DNA of 64,000 nt from Zhengitettix transpicula (GCA_037074705.1 CM073591.1:8759087-8823086); one strand, 5' to 3'. Positions 42,901 to 52,655 are shown, counted from the first letter of the stretch. Made by a program: numbers and translations. The notes: generated by a model from the sequence alone, not told the origin.

Positions 42901-43345
42901 GCATGGGGTATCTTTGGAAAGACCCTCTGAGGTTACCCTGGTTGCACTTATTATACCGCCCTCCTGCCCGTTCTGGTAGTAGTTTTTCCCTTTCTGTACA
43001 GGTGCGTCGTGACGTAGTGAGCGGCAGGCATCTGTTCTCCGCCCCCCCCCCCCCCACTGTTTGCGGAAGTGAAGCATCTGTGTGTCTCGTGTGTTGGGGG
43101 GTTGAAGAGTTCCGCCGAGTGCGCATGCGTCAGGGACCGCACGAGACTCACTCACTTGCTTTACGGAAGAGCGGCTCCATGTGTGTTGGGGGCGGTGGGG
43201 GTGGGGGGGGGGCGGCGCTCTTGCCTTTGTTCCTTCCCTTGCTTGTGTGCAACTGCATCCATGTTGTGCACAGCATCTCTGCCTGACATCGAAGGCGTCA
43301 AAGACTGCATTCATCACAAAGGGGGGGTTTTATCAGGCCTCGTGC
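42900..43345. promoter_or_regulatory. CpG-containing single-copy block with NRF1-like site
   Basis: GAGTGCGCATGCGTCAGGG at about 43115-43133 contains the NRF1 consensus core GCGCATGCG. Poly-C (43041-43055) and poly-G (43187-43211) runs flank it. Several 60-150 aa frames overlap on both strands, none recognisable. A promoter is possible but unproven. Confidence 0.25.
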
Positions 43346-43400
43346 CCTCTGGGTGCCCAGCGTTGCCCGGGGTAGTCGTTCTTTACACATTTACAATCAA
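43346..43400 (-). repeat. Terminal fragment of the GGGCAACGC family
   Basis: CTGGGTGCCCAGCGTTGCCC followed by GGGGTAGTC matches the minus-strand terminus at 48346-48372 (GGGTGCCAGGCGTTGCCCGG). Only the end of the element is present. Confidence 0.55.
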
Positions 43401-43494
43401 AGATGGGAAACTGTAACGATACACACACACATGCACCCAATATGATTCGACAGTTTTAGGACATTAAAATTATAATGCCATGTCAGTTTTGTTT

Positions 43495-43955
43495 TAAGGG
43501 TACCAGGCTACATGAGGGTAATCCACATGGTAGCAACTCCCCTCTTATAGCATAGGAAGGGAGCTGAAAGGGGGGATGCGGAAGGGTAGAGGAAGGTAGC
43601 CAAGGGTTAACTAGGGGGCCCCCGGGCTATGGTTTAGGGATCCTACCCCCGCGGTAATTCACCTAAAAGTGATGCAAGGAAAACCCTAGAAAAACCTGCA
43701 TCAGGTAGGTCGGGCATTACGGTACTTGTCCCACGCCCTTCCCTGGATGGCGGGAGAGCGGGTTTAACTGTGAGGACGCAGCATTTCCCTTCTCAGTGCC
43801 TCGACCAGTTTAGAAGGCAGCTGGCCGACTATTCCAATGGGAATAGTTAACAACTCTTACCGTATGCCCCAAGGTCTGTGACCCCCCCCGGGAACATTCA
43901 CCTCTCAGAACAGGCCTCGGTGCTTGTGGGAACCTTAGTTCAAAAACGTCGAGGC
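43495..43955 (-). mobile_element. Rep-A unit, minus strand
   Basis: Starts ACCAGGCTACATGAGGGTAA and ends GGGAACCTTAGTTCAAAAAC. The 5'-side hairpin end is missing. Internal words GGATCCTACC, CCTGCATCAGGTAGG and CAGCTGGCCGACTATTCC are intact. Confidence 0.87.
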
Positions 43956-44254
43956 TGCCATGTCAGTCATTTAATAGTCAAGTTATTTAAAAGAAAATTA
44001 GTTTCCAGAGCTAGTATAATCTTTGGTATTGCTTTTTATTCATCATCGTCATTCCATGGAGTACTGCTGGATTATATTATAGTTTTTATTTCAATTAAAA
44101 TATTTCATTACGAAAATAAAGGAGTTATTTCCTTTCTTGTGCAGTGACGTCGTCTCACTCTCTCTCTCTCTGTATCGCGGTGTGCTGTGACGTCACGGTC
44201 TCTGTTATTTTAACACAAAATGATCACATTTTTTAAAAAACCTTTACTGCTACA

Positions 44255-44440
44255 GGTTTCTCACCCCCCCCCCCCCCGACAGCACCGTTCCTCCCCCCTC
44301 CCCACTCGTTCGAAGAATACGTGTACCAAATTTTTGTTGCATTCTGTCCACGCGTTTAAATATGTATAGAGATTAACGTACATACATACATACATACATC
44401 CTTTTTATTATTATTATTATATAGAAAGATTGGGGGATAA
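44255..44440 (-). repeat. Fragment of the GTAT-start element family (minus strand)
   Basis: TTCGAAGAATACGTGTACCA, AATTTTTGTTGCATTCTGTC, a CATACATACATACATAC run and TTATTATATAG form the reverse of the left edge at 5436-5545 (ATATAATAAAAAGG, GTATGTATGTATG, AATTGGTACACATATTCTTC). Confidence 0.75.
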
Positions 44441-44504
44441 AAAATTTTTTAATTAAGGGAAGTTCTTCAGGTGCTCAGAAATAATCCGTAAGAGTGACTC
44501 TTGC

Positions 44505-44640
44505 ACTTGTGTGTGTGTGTGTGTGTGTGCATGTGTGTCTCTAGGCTTTTTTTACGGGGGTTTTCTTTATGCCACCTGAAGAAAGGAACAAGGTTTCCGG
44601 CAACGTTGTAGTTTCGTTCTTTTTCTGTCGGTATTTGGGT
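44505..44640 (+). repeat. Hammerhead-like dispersed family copy with (GT)n
   Basis: A (GT)n run at 44511-44529 is followed by GCCACCTGAAGAAAGGAACA, AGGTTTCCGGCAACGTTGTA, GTTTCGTTC and CGGTATTTGGG. The core CTGAAGA is at 44576. GAAAC is mutated to GCAAC, which would abolish a hammerhead. Confidence 0.65.
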
Positions 44641-44711
44641 ATTTTATCTTATTATAGTTGGTACTGGATAAATATTGGTACCCTTTGCGTTTAATAACTT
44701 GGGCATTGATG

Positions 44712-44712
<1 letters not shown>

Positions 44713-44760
<48 letters not shown>
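44713..44760. repeat. (TA)n microsatellite
   Basis: About 23 TA units. Confidence 0.97.
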
Positions 44761-44762
<2 letters not shown>

Positions 44763-44989
44763 GTTTTTCAGCCATTCCAGGCCGTCAGCGAATGAATGAG
44801 ACCAATGAGAGATAATCAGACGAACCTTTGCCGCGTCGTCAATAATGTATTGACGACAATACGCCCTCTGGCGCGCACAGCAGCAGGTTCAGGCAACAAT
44901 CGCACGTGATTTGTTTGATTATCGGGACGGCACAAGGAAGAAGAGCTTCAAGGTCAAATACGGTTGAAAAGGTGGAAAGAATTATAACC

Positions 44990-45345
44990 GCGATACAGCG
45001 AGAGAGACGACGTCACTGCACAAGAAAGGAAATAGCTCCTTTATTTTCGTAATTAAATATTTTAATTGACATAAAACGTATAATTATATCCAGCAGTAGT
45101 CCGAGAGGGGGACAACGTCACTGCACAAGAAAGGAAATAGCTTCTTTATTTTCGTAGTGAAATATTTTAATTGACATAAAAAGTATAATTACATCCAGCA
45201 GCAGTTCGAGAGGGGGACAACGTCACTGCACAAGAAAGGAAATAGCTCCTTTATTTCGTAATTACATATTTTAATTGAAGGGACGTCACTGCACAAGAAA
45301 GGAAATAGCTCCTTTATATCGTAATTAAATATTTTTATTGAATAA
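44990..45345. repeat. 105-bp tandem repeat, 3.5 units
   Basis: CGTCACTGCACAAGAAAGGAA starts at 45011, 45116, 45221 and 45284, with periods of 105, 105 and 63 (the last unit is deleted). Units carry TTATTTTCGTA(A/G)T(T/G)AAATA, ATAAAA(C/A)GTATAATTA and CAGCAGTAGT. It forms the right arm of the inverted-repeat element. Confidence 0.9.
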
Positions 45346-45364
45346 AAAGTATAATTATATCCGT

Positions 45365-45735
45365 GCAATGATGAAATCGTTGGGTAGAGCAACCGCAAGT
45401 GGTTCACGACGCAAGGCGCCATTTTGTTTATCTCCGACCAAGTGTGTGTGTGTGTGTGATAACACACGGTCATTAGTTCCCCCCCACCACTACGTGTATA
45501 CGACTACTGAAGGCAGGCGCCTTATCAGCGCGTTCACGCCTCAGCTGGCACGTGTGTGACGTCACCGCCTACGTCACACGCCTCGGCCCCCGGGGTCCAG
45601 CAGCAAGTTTTTTACCGCCCGACGCCTGGCCGAGGACGAACTTCCACCAATGACGCATAGTTCGTTCGCGGGAAACAACTTGCCGAATACCGAAGCGTCA
45701 TCAAGCGGGCGCAGATGAGAACTAATTCTCCTCCA
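45365..45735. other. CpG-rich single-copy stretch beside the candidate exon
   Basis: It contains CACGTGTGTGACGTCACCGC and TACGTCACACGCCTCGGCCC (45549-45590), a closely spaced pair of CRE-like words in a CpG-rich context, and a (GT)n at 45442. This could be a promoter, but orientation and transcript are unknown. Confidence 0.3.
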
Positions 45736-45900
45736 CCACCCCCGGGCGGATTATTTGCGGGCCGTTTGCAGTGTCGGCCATAACGATAGCAAGAGGCGCC
45801 CGGGGGTGGGATTGAATTATGGGTCTGCGGGAAGAAGCTGATCATCTCCTGGAAGCAGTCATAGATATAAGCCTCGGCCATGCTTATATACGGGCAGTTG
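45735..45900 (-). CDS. Candidate exon of an unrecognised protein (or conserved noncoding element)
   Basis: On the minus strand an open frame runs from before 45900 to 45612 inside a 177-aa frame. From Met at 45881 it reads MAEAYIYDCFQEMISFFPQ and then a Pro/Cys/Tyr/Arg-containing stretch ending near PANNP at about 45735. The first 19 codons use G or C at the third position in most cases, unlike the AT-rich surroundings, and the residue mix is not low-complexity. A possible acceptor (TGGTCACAG) ends at 45901, and the upstream minus strand (45960-46080) is pyrimidine-rich. No good donor is seen. I recognise no domain. Confidence 0.25.
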
Positions 45901-46204
45901 CTGTGACCACTGGGCCTATTCCCCCGCGTCCTCCATCCACATACCTTAATTAACGTTATATTTTCACAAAAGGAACTGGATTGCATTGAAACGAGCTGGA
46001 AAACAGGTCTTAAAACCTTGACCGTCCGAGTTAAAGGGGAGGAAAACTGAGAAAGACGAAGGAGAACGACAGAGGAAGGTAGGAAAAAATAGGTAACAAG
46101 ATAAACGCAGGCAGAATAAGGCTTATTAGACAGAAGGTTCAACATGATAGAGTCTTAATCATAGAACGAAGGCTTTTCATCCTCCCCCCCCTCGTGTTTG
46201 TGGT

Positions 46205-46250
46205 CCACCTGAAGGTGTCAGCAGTGTCCGCTATCGAAACGTCGTGCAAT
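46205..46250 (+). ncRNA. Hammerhead-like core motif, mutated
   Basis: CACCTGAAGGTGTCAGCAGT continues to CTATCGAAACGTCGTGC. The last core adenine of CTGANGA is G here, so it is probably inactive. Confidence 0.3.
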
Positions 46251-46364
46251 TACTACTACACGTTCACCCCCTGGGTGGAAATCCCCGTCAACCACCGGGT
46301 CTTAAATTAGAAGAATGGATGTGAACTGCGCACCCTACGACGCTTTGTAACCGCTCTAAATTCA

Positions 46365-46414
46365 TATAACCTGAAGATGTCCCGGGACGAAACGTTCTAC
46401 TGAAAGTAGTTAAA
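46365..46414 (+). ncRNA. Hammerhead-like motif with the best stem I in the window
   Basis: TAAC at 46367-46370 can pair with GTTA at 46409-46412 (stem I). CTGAAGA is at 46371. GTCCCGGGAC at 46379-46388 can form stem II. GAAA is at 46389, and AC/GT with a 12-base loop gives a minimal stem III and a GTA cleavage triplet at 46406-46408. One extra U sits before stem II, and CTACT...AGTAG inside the loop could compete. Core order and pairing are seen; activity is inference. Confidence 0.4.
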
Positions 46415-46489
46415 TATATTTTGTATTTTATACTTTCTCTTGGTACGGCAAACGTTGCCTCCATACCTTCCTTCCCCCCATGCAATATC

Positions 46490-47830
46490 AAGGCAGAAAA
46501 GTATTGGAAGGCGGGGATGCGGTGAGGGTGAGAAGTGTCTACGAATAACTGTCATGTCTTTATTTCTGTATTCCGTGTTTGACTACTTCCTCATGGTACA
46601 GCTGAGTTACACGTACCAGAGGCCCAAAACAATAATGGTGTTGGAAGGCGGGGATGCGGATGGTGTGAGAAATGTCTATAGATAACTGCATATATATTTT
46701 TTCAGTATTTGCTGTTTCTGTCCTTTGTTATGATATAACATAATATCTCCTCCCGCCACAGGGAATTTCAATGGGCCAATAAAAGTGATGGAAAGTGGGG
46801 ATGCGGCGTGTGAGGATATTTAGTGGAAAGTTTCTACGGATAACTGCCTATTATTTTTTTGTACTCCGCGTATTTATATTTTCTCATGTTTTCACATCCA
46901 ACCCCAGAAAATTTCAAAGGGGTCAAAGAAAGTGTTGGAAGGCGGGGATGCGGAGTGGTGAGCGCTGTCCACGGATAACTGCCATAATTTTTTTTTGTAT
47001 TCCGTGTATTTCTACTTTCTCATGGGACTCAACAGTTTAACTTCCAACCCCTGGAAGTTTCGAGGGCAGTAAAAAGAGTTGGAAGGCGGGGATAGGGATA
47101 ATTGCCGTGTTTTTTCTTGTATTCTGCTTATTTATATTTTCTCATGGTACAACCACAGTTTCACATACAACCTGCTAGGGAAATTTCAAGGGCCAAAAAA
47201 TAGTATTGAAAGGCGGGGATGCGGATTTGGTGAGGAATCTCTATAGATAACTGCCATGATTGTTGTATCCCGCGTATTTTTAATTTCTCATCGTTTCACA
47301 TCGAACCCCGTAGGTACTTTCAAGGGCAGAAAAGTGTTGGAAGGCGGGGATGCGGAGTGGTGAGCGCTGTCCACGGATAACTGCCATAATTTTTTTTGTA
47401 CTCCGCGTATTTCTACTTTCTCGTGGTACTCAACAGTTTAACGTCAAACCCCAGGGAAGTTTCGAGGGCAGTAAAACGAGTTGGAAGGCGGGGATACGGC
47501 GTGGGTGAGATGTAGTGGAATGTGTCTACGGATAATTGCCTATTTTTTTTCTGTATTTCCGCTTATTTATATTTTCTCATGGTACAACCATAGTTTCACA
47601 TACAACCCGTTAGGAAATATCAAAGGCTAAAAAGGGTTGGGAAGGCGGGGATGCGGATGGGGTGAGAAATGTCTATAGATAACTGCCATGTTTTTGGTAT
47701 CCCACGTATTTATAATTCCTCACGTTTTCACATCCAACCCCGTAGGAACTTTCAAGGGCAGAAATAAGTGTTGGAAGGCGGGGATGTGGACGGGGTAAGC
47801 AGTGAGCATGTCTTTGTACGAGTTATGAGG
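46490..47830. repeat. ~130-157 bp tandem array, about 10 units
   Basis: (T)GGAAGGCGGGGATGCGG recurs at about 46507, 46643, 46790 (variant), 46937, 47080, 47212, 47340, 47483, 47641 and 47774. Each unit also has a GATAACTGCC(A/T)T word, a T run, a CG(C/T)(G/T)TATTT stretch, TTTCTCATGGTAC and AACCCC. Short frames (81 aa and so on) are shadows. Confidence 0.9.
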
Positions 47831-47839
47831 TAACTGCAT

Positions 47840-48300
47840 TGATGACGGGGTTGTGCGGTTGCCAGCTCCTGCGCCCGAGTCCCTTCACGTAGTTTGTGAT
47901 CTATGCCCGCTGCTCGCTTGTTTTTCCCCAGGTCCATTTCCATTTATTTTCCTCCCGCCTCCACGCAGCGCTTTACCTGTATATATTTATGGCTCCTTCG
48001 TCCTGAATCCGTCCGTTTTTCTCGCTCACGAGCGCTTGCGCCGTTTCTTTCTCCTTCCTCCATGTTTTATGCATGGCTTCACCTTGCTTCACTACCAACA
48101 TCCTGAATTATTTATCATTTTTGCAGTAGGCTTGACCAACGACGTACCGTACATTACAACCCCTTTTTCATTACTTTATATTTCCTCGGAACGCAACACG
48201 TTTCCGTGCAGCGTCTATCGATTCTTTCTTACCCTCTTAGACGACGCCGTGCGGATTCGCCCTGGCTATAGAAAGCGACATCCATAACTGTTCCACTACT
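47840..48300. promoter_or_regulatory. Single-copy block, CNE-like or old coding remnant
   Basis: TTGCCAGCTCCTGCGCCCGA, CACGCAGCGCTTTACCTGTA, TATATTTATGGCTCC and CACGAGCGCTTGCGCCG are unique and of even composition. A 144-aa plus frame (47853-48287) is open through it but is hydrophobic and aromatic-rich, without a recognised domain. The sharp composition change at both edges sets it apart from the repeats. Confidence 0.25.
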
Positions 48301-48339
48301 AAAATACTCTTTACTCTTATTTAAACAATGATTTTTTAT

Positions 48340-48695
48340 TTTCTGGGTGCCAGGCGTTGCCCGGGTTGTCAAATATCCATCACGCCCGATATCGGTTGCT
48401 TTTATATTATTTTTATGCAACCCCCCCCCCTTCACACTTCCACCCCTAAGCGTCCTCCTTTCTCATTCTGTCAGGGGGTTGAAATTGTACACAAACAACA
48501 TCGGGAGAAATACTATCGATCTAATTAACGCTGAAAAATATTTATTTAAAACAAATATGGACCCTGTTTTCATGTTTCAAAATTTCCACCCCTGTCCCCT
48601 GTGGGTTAAATGGCAATTTGAATGTCATAATCAAACTCAGCGACATCCATAACAGCGGATTTGACTCCAATCTCGGTTGTATTCGCGTTATTGTC
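48340..48695 (-). repeat. GGGCAACGC family, compact minus-strand copy with one core unit
   Basis: It starts with the terminus GGGTGCCAGGCGTTGCCCGG (48346). It continues ATATCGGTTGC, CCACCCCTAAGCGTCC, GGGGTTGAAATTGTACAC, ATCGGGAGAAATACTATCGA, AAATATTTATTTAAAAC and TTTCAAAATTTCCACCCC. It ends CAGCGACATCCATAACAGCG and GATTTGACTCCAATCTCGGT, the reverse of the core in the 5.4-7.0 kb array. Confidence 0.8.
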
Positions 48696-48699
48696 TTGT

Positions 48700-48752
48700 A
48701 CCTGTTTACCGGGCCTGGACGCTCTAACCATCTGAGCTACCCCCCGCGTTCT
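48700..48752 (-). repeat. tRNA-like 5' fragment (minus strand)
   Basis: The minus strand reads GGGGGTAGCTCAGATGGTTA then GAGCGTCCAGGCCCGG, a strong A box and D arm. No B box lies within tRNA distance, so it is a SINE or tRNA relic. It closely resembles the tRNA-like sequence at 63.51 kb. Confidence 0.5.
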
Positions 48753-48844
48753 CTACAGAAGCATTACGCGATAATCCTCCATCCATTAGACCCGTTGCGA
48801 GAAATTACTCAAATAGAGAACGGATTTTTATATTTTCTATATGT

Positions 48845-49295
48845 AGTGTGACAACTCCCGTTTAATCCATAGGGAATGGATTTGAAAGGGGGGATGCGGT
48901 ATGGTAGAGGAAGGTAGCCAAGCGGGGTTAACTACGGGCCCCCGTGGTGTAGCTTAAGGATCCTACCCAGCAATTCGCCTAAAAATGATGGAGAGCAAAC
49001 ACTAGGAAACCCGCGTCAGTTACAGCGGGATCTTGGTACTTGTCCCACGTCATTCTCTGGATGCCGGGAGAGCGGTTTCCTGTGAAGACGCAGCATTCGC
49101 GATCACCATGCCTCGACCAGATTAGGAGGCAGCTCGCCGGCTGTTACAATGGGAACAGCAGACAATTCTTACCGTATTCCCCAAGATATGCGACCCCCAG
49201 TAGCATGCACCTCTCAAAACAGGCCGCCGCTTGTGACAACCTTTGTTCTAAAACGCAGAGAGAGAGAGGAGAAGGCATCCCCTTTTTTATTTTGT
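48845..49295 (-). mobile_element. Rep-A unit, minus strand (diverged)
   Basis: GTGACAACTCCCGTTTAATC to AACGCAGAGAGAGAGAGGAG. Words such as CCTGCATCAGG have mutated to CCCGCGTCAGTTACAGCGGG, showing greater age than neighbouring copies. It is followed head to tail by another minus-strand unit. Confidence 0.82.
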
Positions 49296-49862
49296 TTAGG
49301 GTACCAGGCTCCATGAGGGTAATCCACATGGTGGCAAATACCCTTTAATAGCACAGGAAGGGATTTGAAAGGGGGGATGCGGAAGGGTAAAGGAAGGTAA
49401 CCAAGGGTTAACTACTGGCCCCCGGGATATGGTTTAAGGATCCTACCCGGCAATTCGCCTTTAAGAGTTGCAGGGAAAACTCTAGAAAAACCTGCATCAG
49501 GTAGGTCGGGCATTTGGTACTTGTCCCACGCCCTTCCCTGGATGGCGATGAGAGGAGATTTGCTGTGGGGACGCAGCTTTCCCCTCTCGCCGTGCCTTGA
49601 CCCGTTTAGGAGGCAGCTGGCCGACTATTGCAATAGGAACAGCGGACAACTCTCACCCTTATGCCCACGGTCTGCGATTTCCCCTCCACCCGGTAGCCTG
49701 CACCTCTCAAAACAGGCCGCCGCTTGTGGAACATTAGTTCAAAAACGCAGAGAGAGAGAGAGAGAGAGAGGAGAAGGCATCCCTAAAGGTAGCCTCCACC
49801 ATCAGAGCTCTCTGGGAAACTTCACCTGTGAGAGATGTTGTCAAAGGCTTCCTTCTTGACTG
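49296..49862 (-). mobile_element. Rep-A unit, minus strand, near full length
   Basis: From GGTACCAGGCTCCATGAGGG through GGATCCTACCCGGCAATTCG and CCTGCATCAGGTAGGTCGGG to TCACCTGTGAGAGATGTTGT. The hairpin end is degraded. With the preceding unit it forms a head-to-tail pair. Confidence 0.85.
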
Positions 49863-50185
49863 ACGGAACCGCATATGTCCTTTAATGATACAGACAAACA
49901 CAGTTTTGACTGAGGGAGTCGTTTATGAATTTTATTTTTCTGTCTCTCTAGTGTTTGAATGTGACTTTGTCTTGTGATTTTACACCCTAATTATTTGCCT
50001 ATTGTTTTTTTTTTAATATATATTGGTGTTGTGTCGAGTCAGAGGCTGCGGTAAGGGGTCGGAGACTGCAACCTGATCAATGGTTTAGGATAAGGTATTT
50101 AGGGACGGTCAGGAGGCAGCGTGGGTGAAGGAAGGAAGCAGAGGCCTCTGTGTGTTTTATTCAGTCTCTGGGAGGCTTTGCAATG
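49863..50185. repeat. AT-rich gap with a segment shared with 55.97-56.07 kb
   Basis: GGAACCGCATATGTCC and TTTGACTGAGGGAGTCGTTTA at 49866-49925 match, in reverse order, GTAAACGACTCCCTCAGTCAAA at 55966 (overlap of about 20 bases) and ACATATGCGGCTCCGTCAG at 56046. Both sit directly outside a Rep-A copy, so this may be a flank or a piece of another family. Confidence 0.5.
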
Positions 50186-50189
50186 CAAG

Positions 50190-50425
50190 GTTCATGAAAG
50201 AGCCCCGCGGGGGGGGGAGACAGGGGGGGGCGGCTCAGTGTTTGCCTTCAAGTGAGGCGGCTAATTACAAGCTCGCGGTAATTGGGAGAACTGAAAAGAA
50301 ACGCGGGGCCGCGCGCCTCTGAGCCTGCGCTAATGAAACTTCAGCGGGCCGTTTACGAGCGCTGGCGCTGGCGGGGAGCGAACCTGGGATCCGGCTAATT
50401 GCTTCACAACGGTAACGGTGGGGCC
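50190..50425. promoter_or_regulatory. GC-rich single-copy block with homeodomain-like sites
   Basis: GAGGCGGCTAATTACAAGCT and CGCGGTAATTGGGAGAACTG lie about 15 bases apart (50255-50295). They are followed by GCGCTAATGAAACTTCAGCG, GTTTACGAGCGC and GGCTAATTGCTTCAC. TAATTAC, GTAATTG and CTAATTG are homeodomain core words in a CpG-rich unique context. An isolated AACGGTGGGGCCGATTAC (50415) belongs to the 21.4-22.9 kb family. Confidence 0.3.
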
Positions 50426-50513
50426 GATTACAATCAATCGTACGTGTTATTTTTGATCTCGATTCGTACTTCGTTGACGTAACATTATTGTAATTATTAT
50501 TTTAGATTATTCG

Positions 50514-50685
50514 GGGTATTCCATTGTCTTGGAGAAGAAAGGGGGAGCAAGGAAAGGTGGAAAAAAGGAAAAAGCATAGAACAACAGAAACAAAAGTGGC
50601 ACGTTAAAAGAGTGTTGACGAGAAAGATCAGGAAAACAGACGTAGAGATTTACTGCAAGCGAAGAACTTCGTTTCTTGCTCACTG
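50514..50685 (+). repeat. Repeat family K, copy 3, uninterrupted
   Basis: GGGTATTCCATTGTCTTGGA, GGGAGCAAGGAAAGGTGGAA, ACAACAGAAACAAAAGTGGC, GACGAGAAAGATCAGG and ACTGCAAGCGAAGAAC. It leads directly into the pyrimidine tract. The copy at 38.5 kb also leads into a GAGAGAGACAGAG tract. Confidence 0.75.
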
Positions 50686-50687
50686 CC

Positions 50688-50910
50688 TCTCTCTCTCCTC
50701 TCTTTCTCTGTCTTTCTCTCTCTTTCTCTCTCTTTCTCTCTCTCTCTTCTCTTTTTTCTCTCTCTTTCTCTGTCTCTCTCTCTCTCTCTCTCTTTCTTTT
50801 GCTTTCTCTGTCTTTCTCTCTCTCTCTCTTTCTTGTTCTCTTTCTCTCTCTTTCTCTCTCTCTTTCTCTGTCTTTCTCTCTCTTTCTTTTTCTCTTTCTC
50901 TCTCTCTTTC

Positions 50911-50941
<31 letters not shown>

Positions 50942-51254
50942 TCTCTTTTTTCTCTGTCTTTCTCTCTCTTTCTTATTCTTTTTCTCCTTCTCTCTCTCTT
51001 TCTCTCTCTCTCTTCTCTTTTTTCTCTGTCTTTCTCTCTCTTTCTTTTTCTTTTTCTCCTTCTCTCTCTCTTTCTCTCTCTCTCTTCTCTTTTTTCTCTG
51101 TCTTTCTCTCTCTTTCTTTTTCTTTTTCTCCTTCTCTCTCTTTCTCTCTCTTTCTCTCTCTCTTCTCTTTTTTCTCTCTCTTTCTCTCTCTTTTTCTCTC
51201 TTTCTTTCTCTCTATTTCTCTTTCTCTGTCTTTCTCTCTCTTTCTTTTTCTCTT

Positions 51255-51288
<34 letters not shown>

Positions 51289-51590
51289 TCTTCTCTTTTT
51301 CTCTCTCTCTTTCTCTCTCTTTCTCTTTCTTTTTTCTCTGTCTCTCTTTTTCTCTCTCTCTCTTCTCTGTTTTTCTCTCTCTTTCTCTCTCTTTCTATCT
51401 CTCTCTCTTTCTCTTTCTTTTTCTCTCTCTCTTCTCTTTTTTCTCTCGCTTTCTCTCTCTTTCTCTGTCTTTCTCTCTCTCTTTCTCTCTCTCCTTCTCG
51501 CTCTCTCTTCTCTTTTCTCTCTCTCTTCTCTTTTCTCTCTCTTTCTCTCTCTTTCTCTCTCTCTCTCTGTTTTTCTCTTTGTCTCTTGTT
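50688..51590. repeat. Long (CT)n-rich pyrimidine tract, ~900 bp
   Basis: Built of TTTCTCTC, TCTTCTCTTTTTTCTCTGTC and TTTCTTTTTCTTTTTCTCC blocks. A ~72-bp sub-repeat recurs around 50940, 51010, 51082 and 51160. Open frames up to 333 aa plus and 305 aa minus are artefacts. Confidence 0.95.
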
Positions 51591-51639
51591 TCCGCAAAGA
51601 GGGTCAGAAATAGGAAAATTTTTGCTAGAAACACTTGAA

Positions 51640-52655
51640 GGCAGTGAACGTCATCGAAACGTCGCCGCGAATATAATTGTTTTAGAACCTCCAGAAGACT
51701 TTATTCCTTGTGACTTGCGTCAGGTGTTGTTGCTTTTTTTTTGTTTGAGTTCGTTCTCACGCTTCTCACCTTTTTAAATCACCACCTGACGAAAGGAAAC
51801 AAAATGGTCGCTGACCCGTTTTTGTCTAGTATTTACTTTATCACTTCCCTTTTCTTCCTCCCTAATATTTTGGCTGTTTTTACCCAACAACTCTCTTCTC
51901 CACGGCCTAGCTTATACTTAAACTTAATTTTTCTATTCTCATCCTTTAATAAAGTTTTTTTATTATTATTTCATACCTTTTAGTTGTTTGTTTCTAATAG
52001 AAATTAAAAAATTGATGTTTATCTGACGTAAAGGTAAATAAAAATAAATGAATTAGCCCATTTACAGGGCAAAATAGCAATAGGAAAGAAAGAGAAAATT
52101 TCAGCATAAGGGAAAAAAAACCTGGCGTACGTAACGTTTCGATCCAAAAATTTGGGTCCTTATCAGATGCATTTGAAATTGTATTAAATTCATGTTACAT
52201 AAAGAAATTTTAGAGGCAAATTTTAAGTAATTAAAATTTTAATTTTTTTTTTTGTCCTTGCTAGTTAGTAACCTGACGTAAGCAACAAGTAATTTCCATT
52301 TTAATTTTGTTCTCTTATTTGGCCTTGCTTTTATTTTAGTCTACTCGTATTATTTCAAGGATTTTATAACAACCACCCTTAAGATCAGAAAACTATCGAT
52401 ATTAAAAAAAGGGTGGGGGGGGGGGTTGTCGCCAGTAGACCAGAAGATACTCTGGTAGAAAAGGACAAGAAGTAACTAAAAGGGAAGGAATTAAAAAAAA
52501 AACTAAGAAAAGGATGAGGATTGAAAAATTAAGTTTAAGTTTAAACTAGGCCGTGGAGAAGTGAGTCGTAGGGTAAAACACAGAAAAAAACACAGAGGGG
52601 ATGTGATAAAGTAAAATCCTTTCGTCAAATGAAGCGGGAAAAAAAGAGCTACGGA
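51640..52655. mobile_element. Inverted-repeat element(s) with hammerhead-like motifs
   Basis: The left arm (51781-51960) has CACCTGACGAAAGGAAACAA, ATTTACTTTATCACTTCCCT, CTTCTCCACGGCCTAGCTTA and AAACTTAATTTTTC. The right arm (52505-52640) has the inverse, GAAAAATTAAGTTTAAG, AACTAGGCCGTGGAGAAG, GATGTGATAAAGTAAAATCC and TTTCGTCAAATG. Between them lies a minus-strand ATCGAAACGTTACG / TCTGATAA motif at 52130-52175. Another CATCGAAACGTCGCCG is at 51650. Confidence 0.7.

Larger units (their letters stand above)
44020..45365. mobile_element. Inverted-repeat element with one arm amplified in tandem
   Basis: The left arm (about 44025-44185) has TCAATTAAAATATTTCATTA, AAATAAAGGAGTTATTTCCT, TTCTTGTGCAGTGACGTCG and TGTATCGCGG. 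The right side starts CCGCGATACAGCGAGAGAGA at 44990 and contains the inverse, CGTCACTGCACAAGAAAGGA. This is repeated at 45011, 45116, 45221 and 45284. The interior holds a family-F fragment, a hammerhead-like copy and a (TA)n run. Confidence 0.7.

Noticed and set aside
50612..51777. 333-, 320-, 314- and 305-aa frames as membrane or coiled-coil proteins
   Set aside because: Same reason: pyrimidine tract translation; hydrophobic look comes from TTT and CTC codons.
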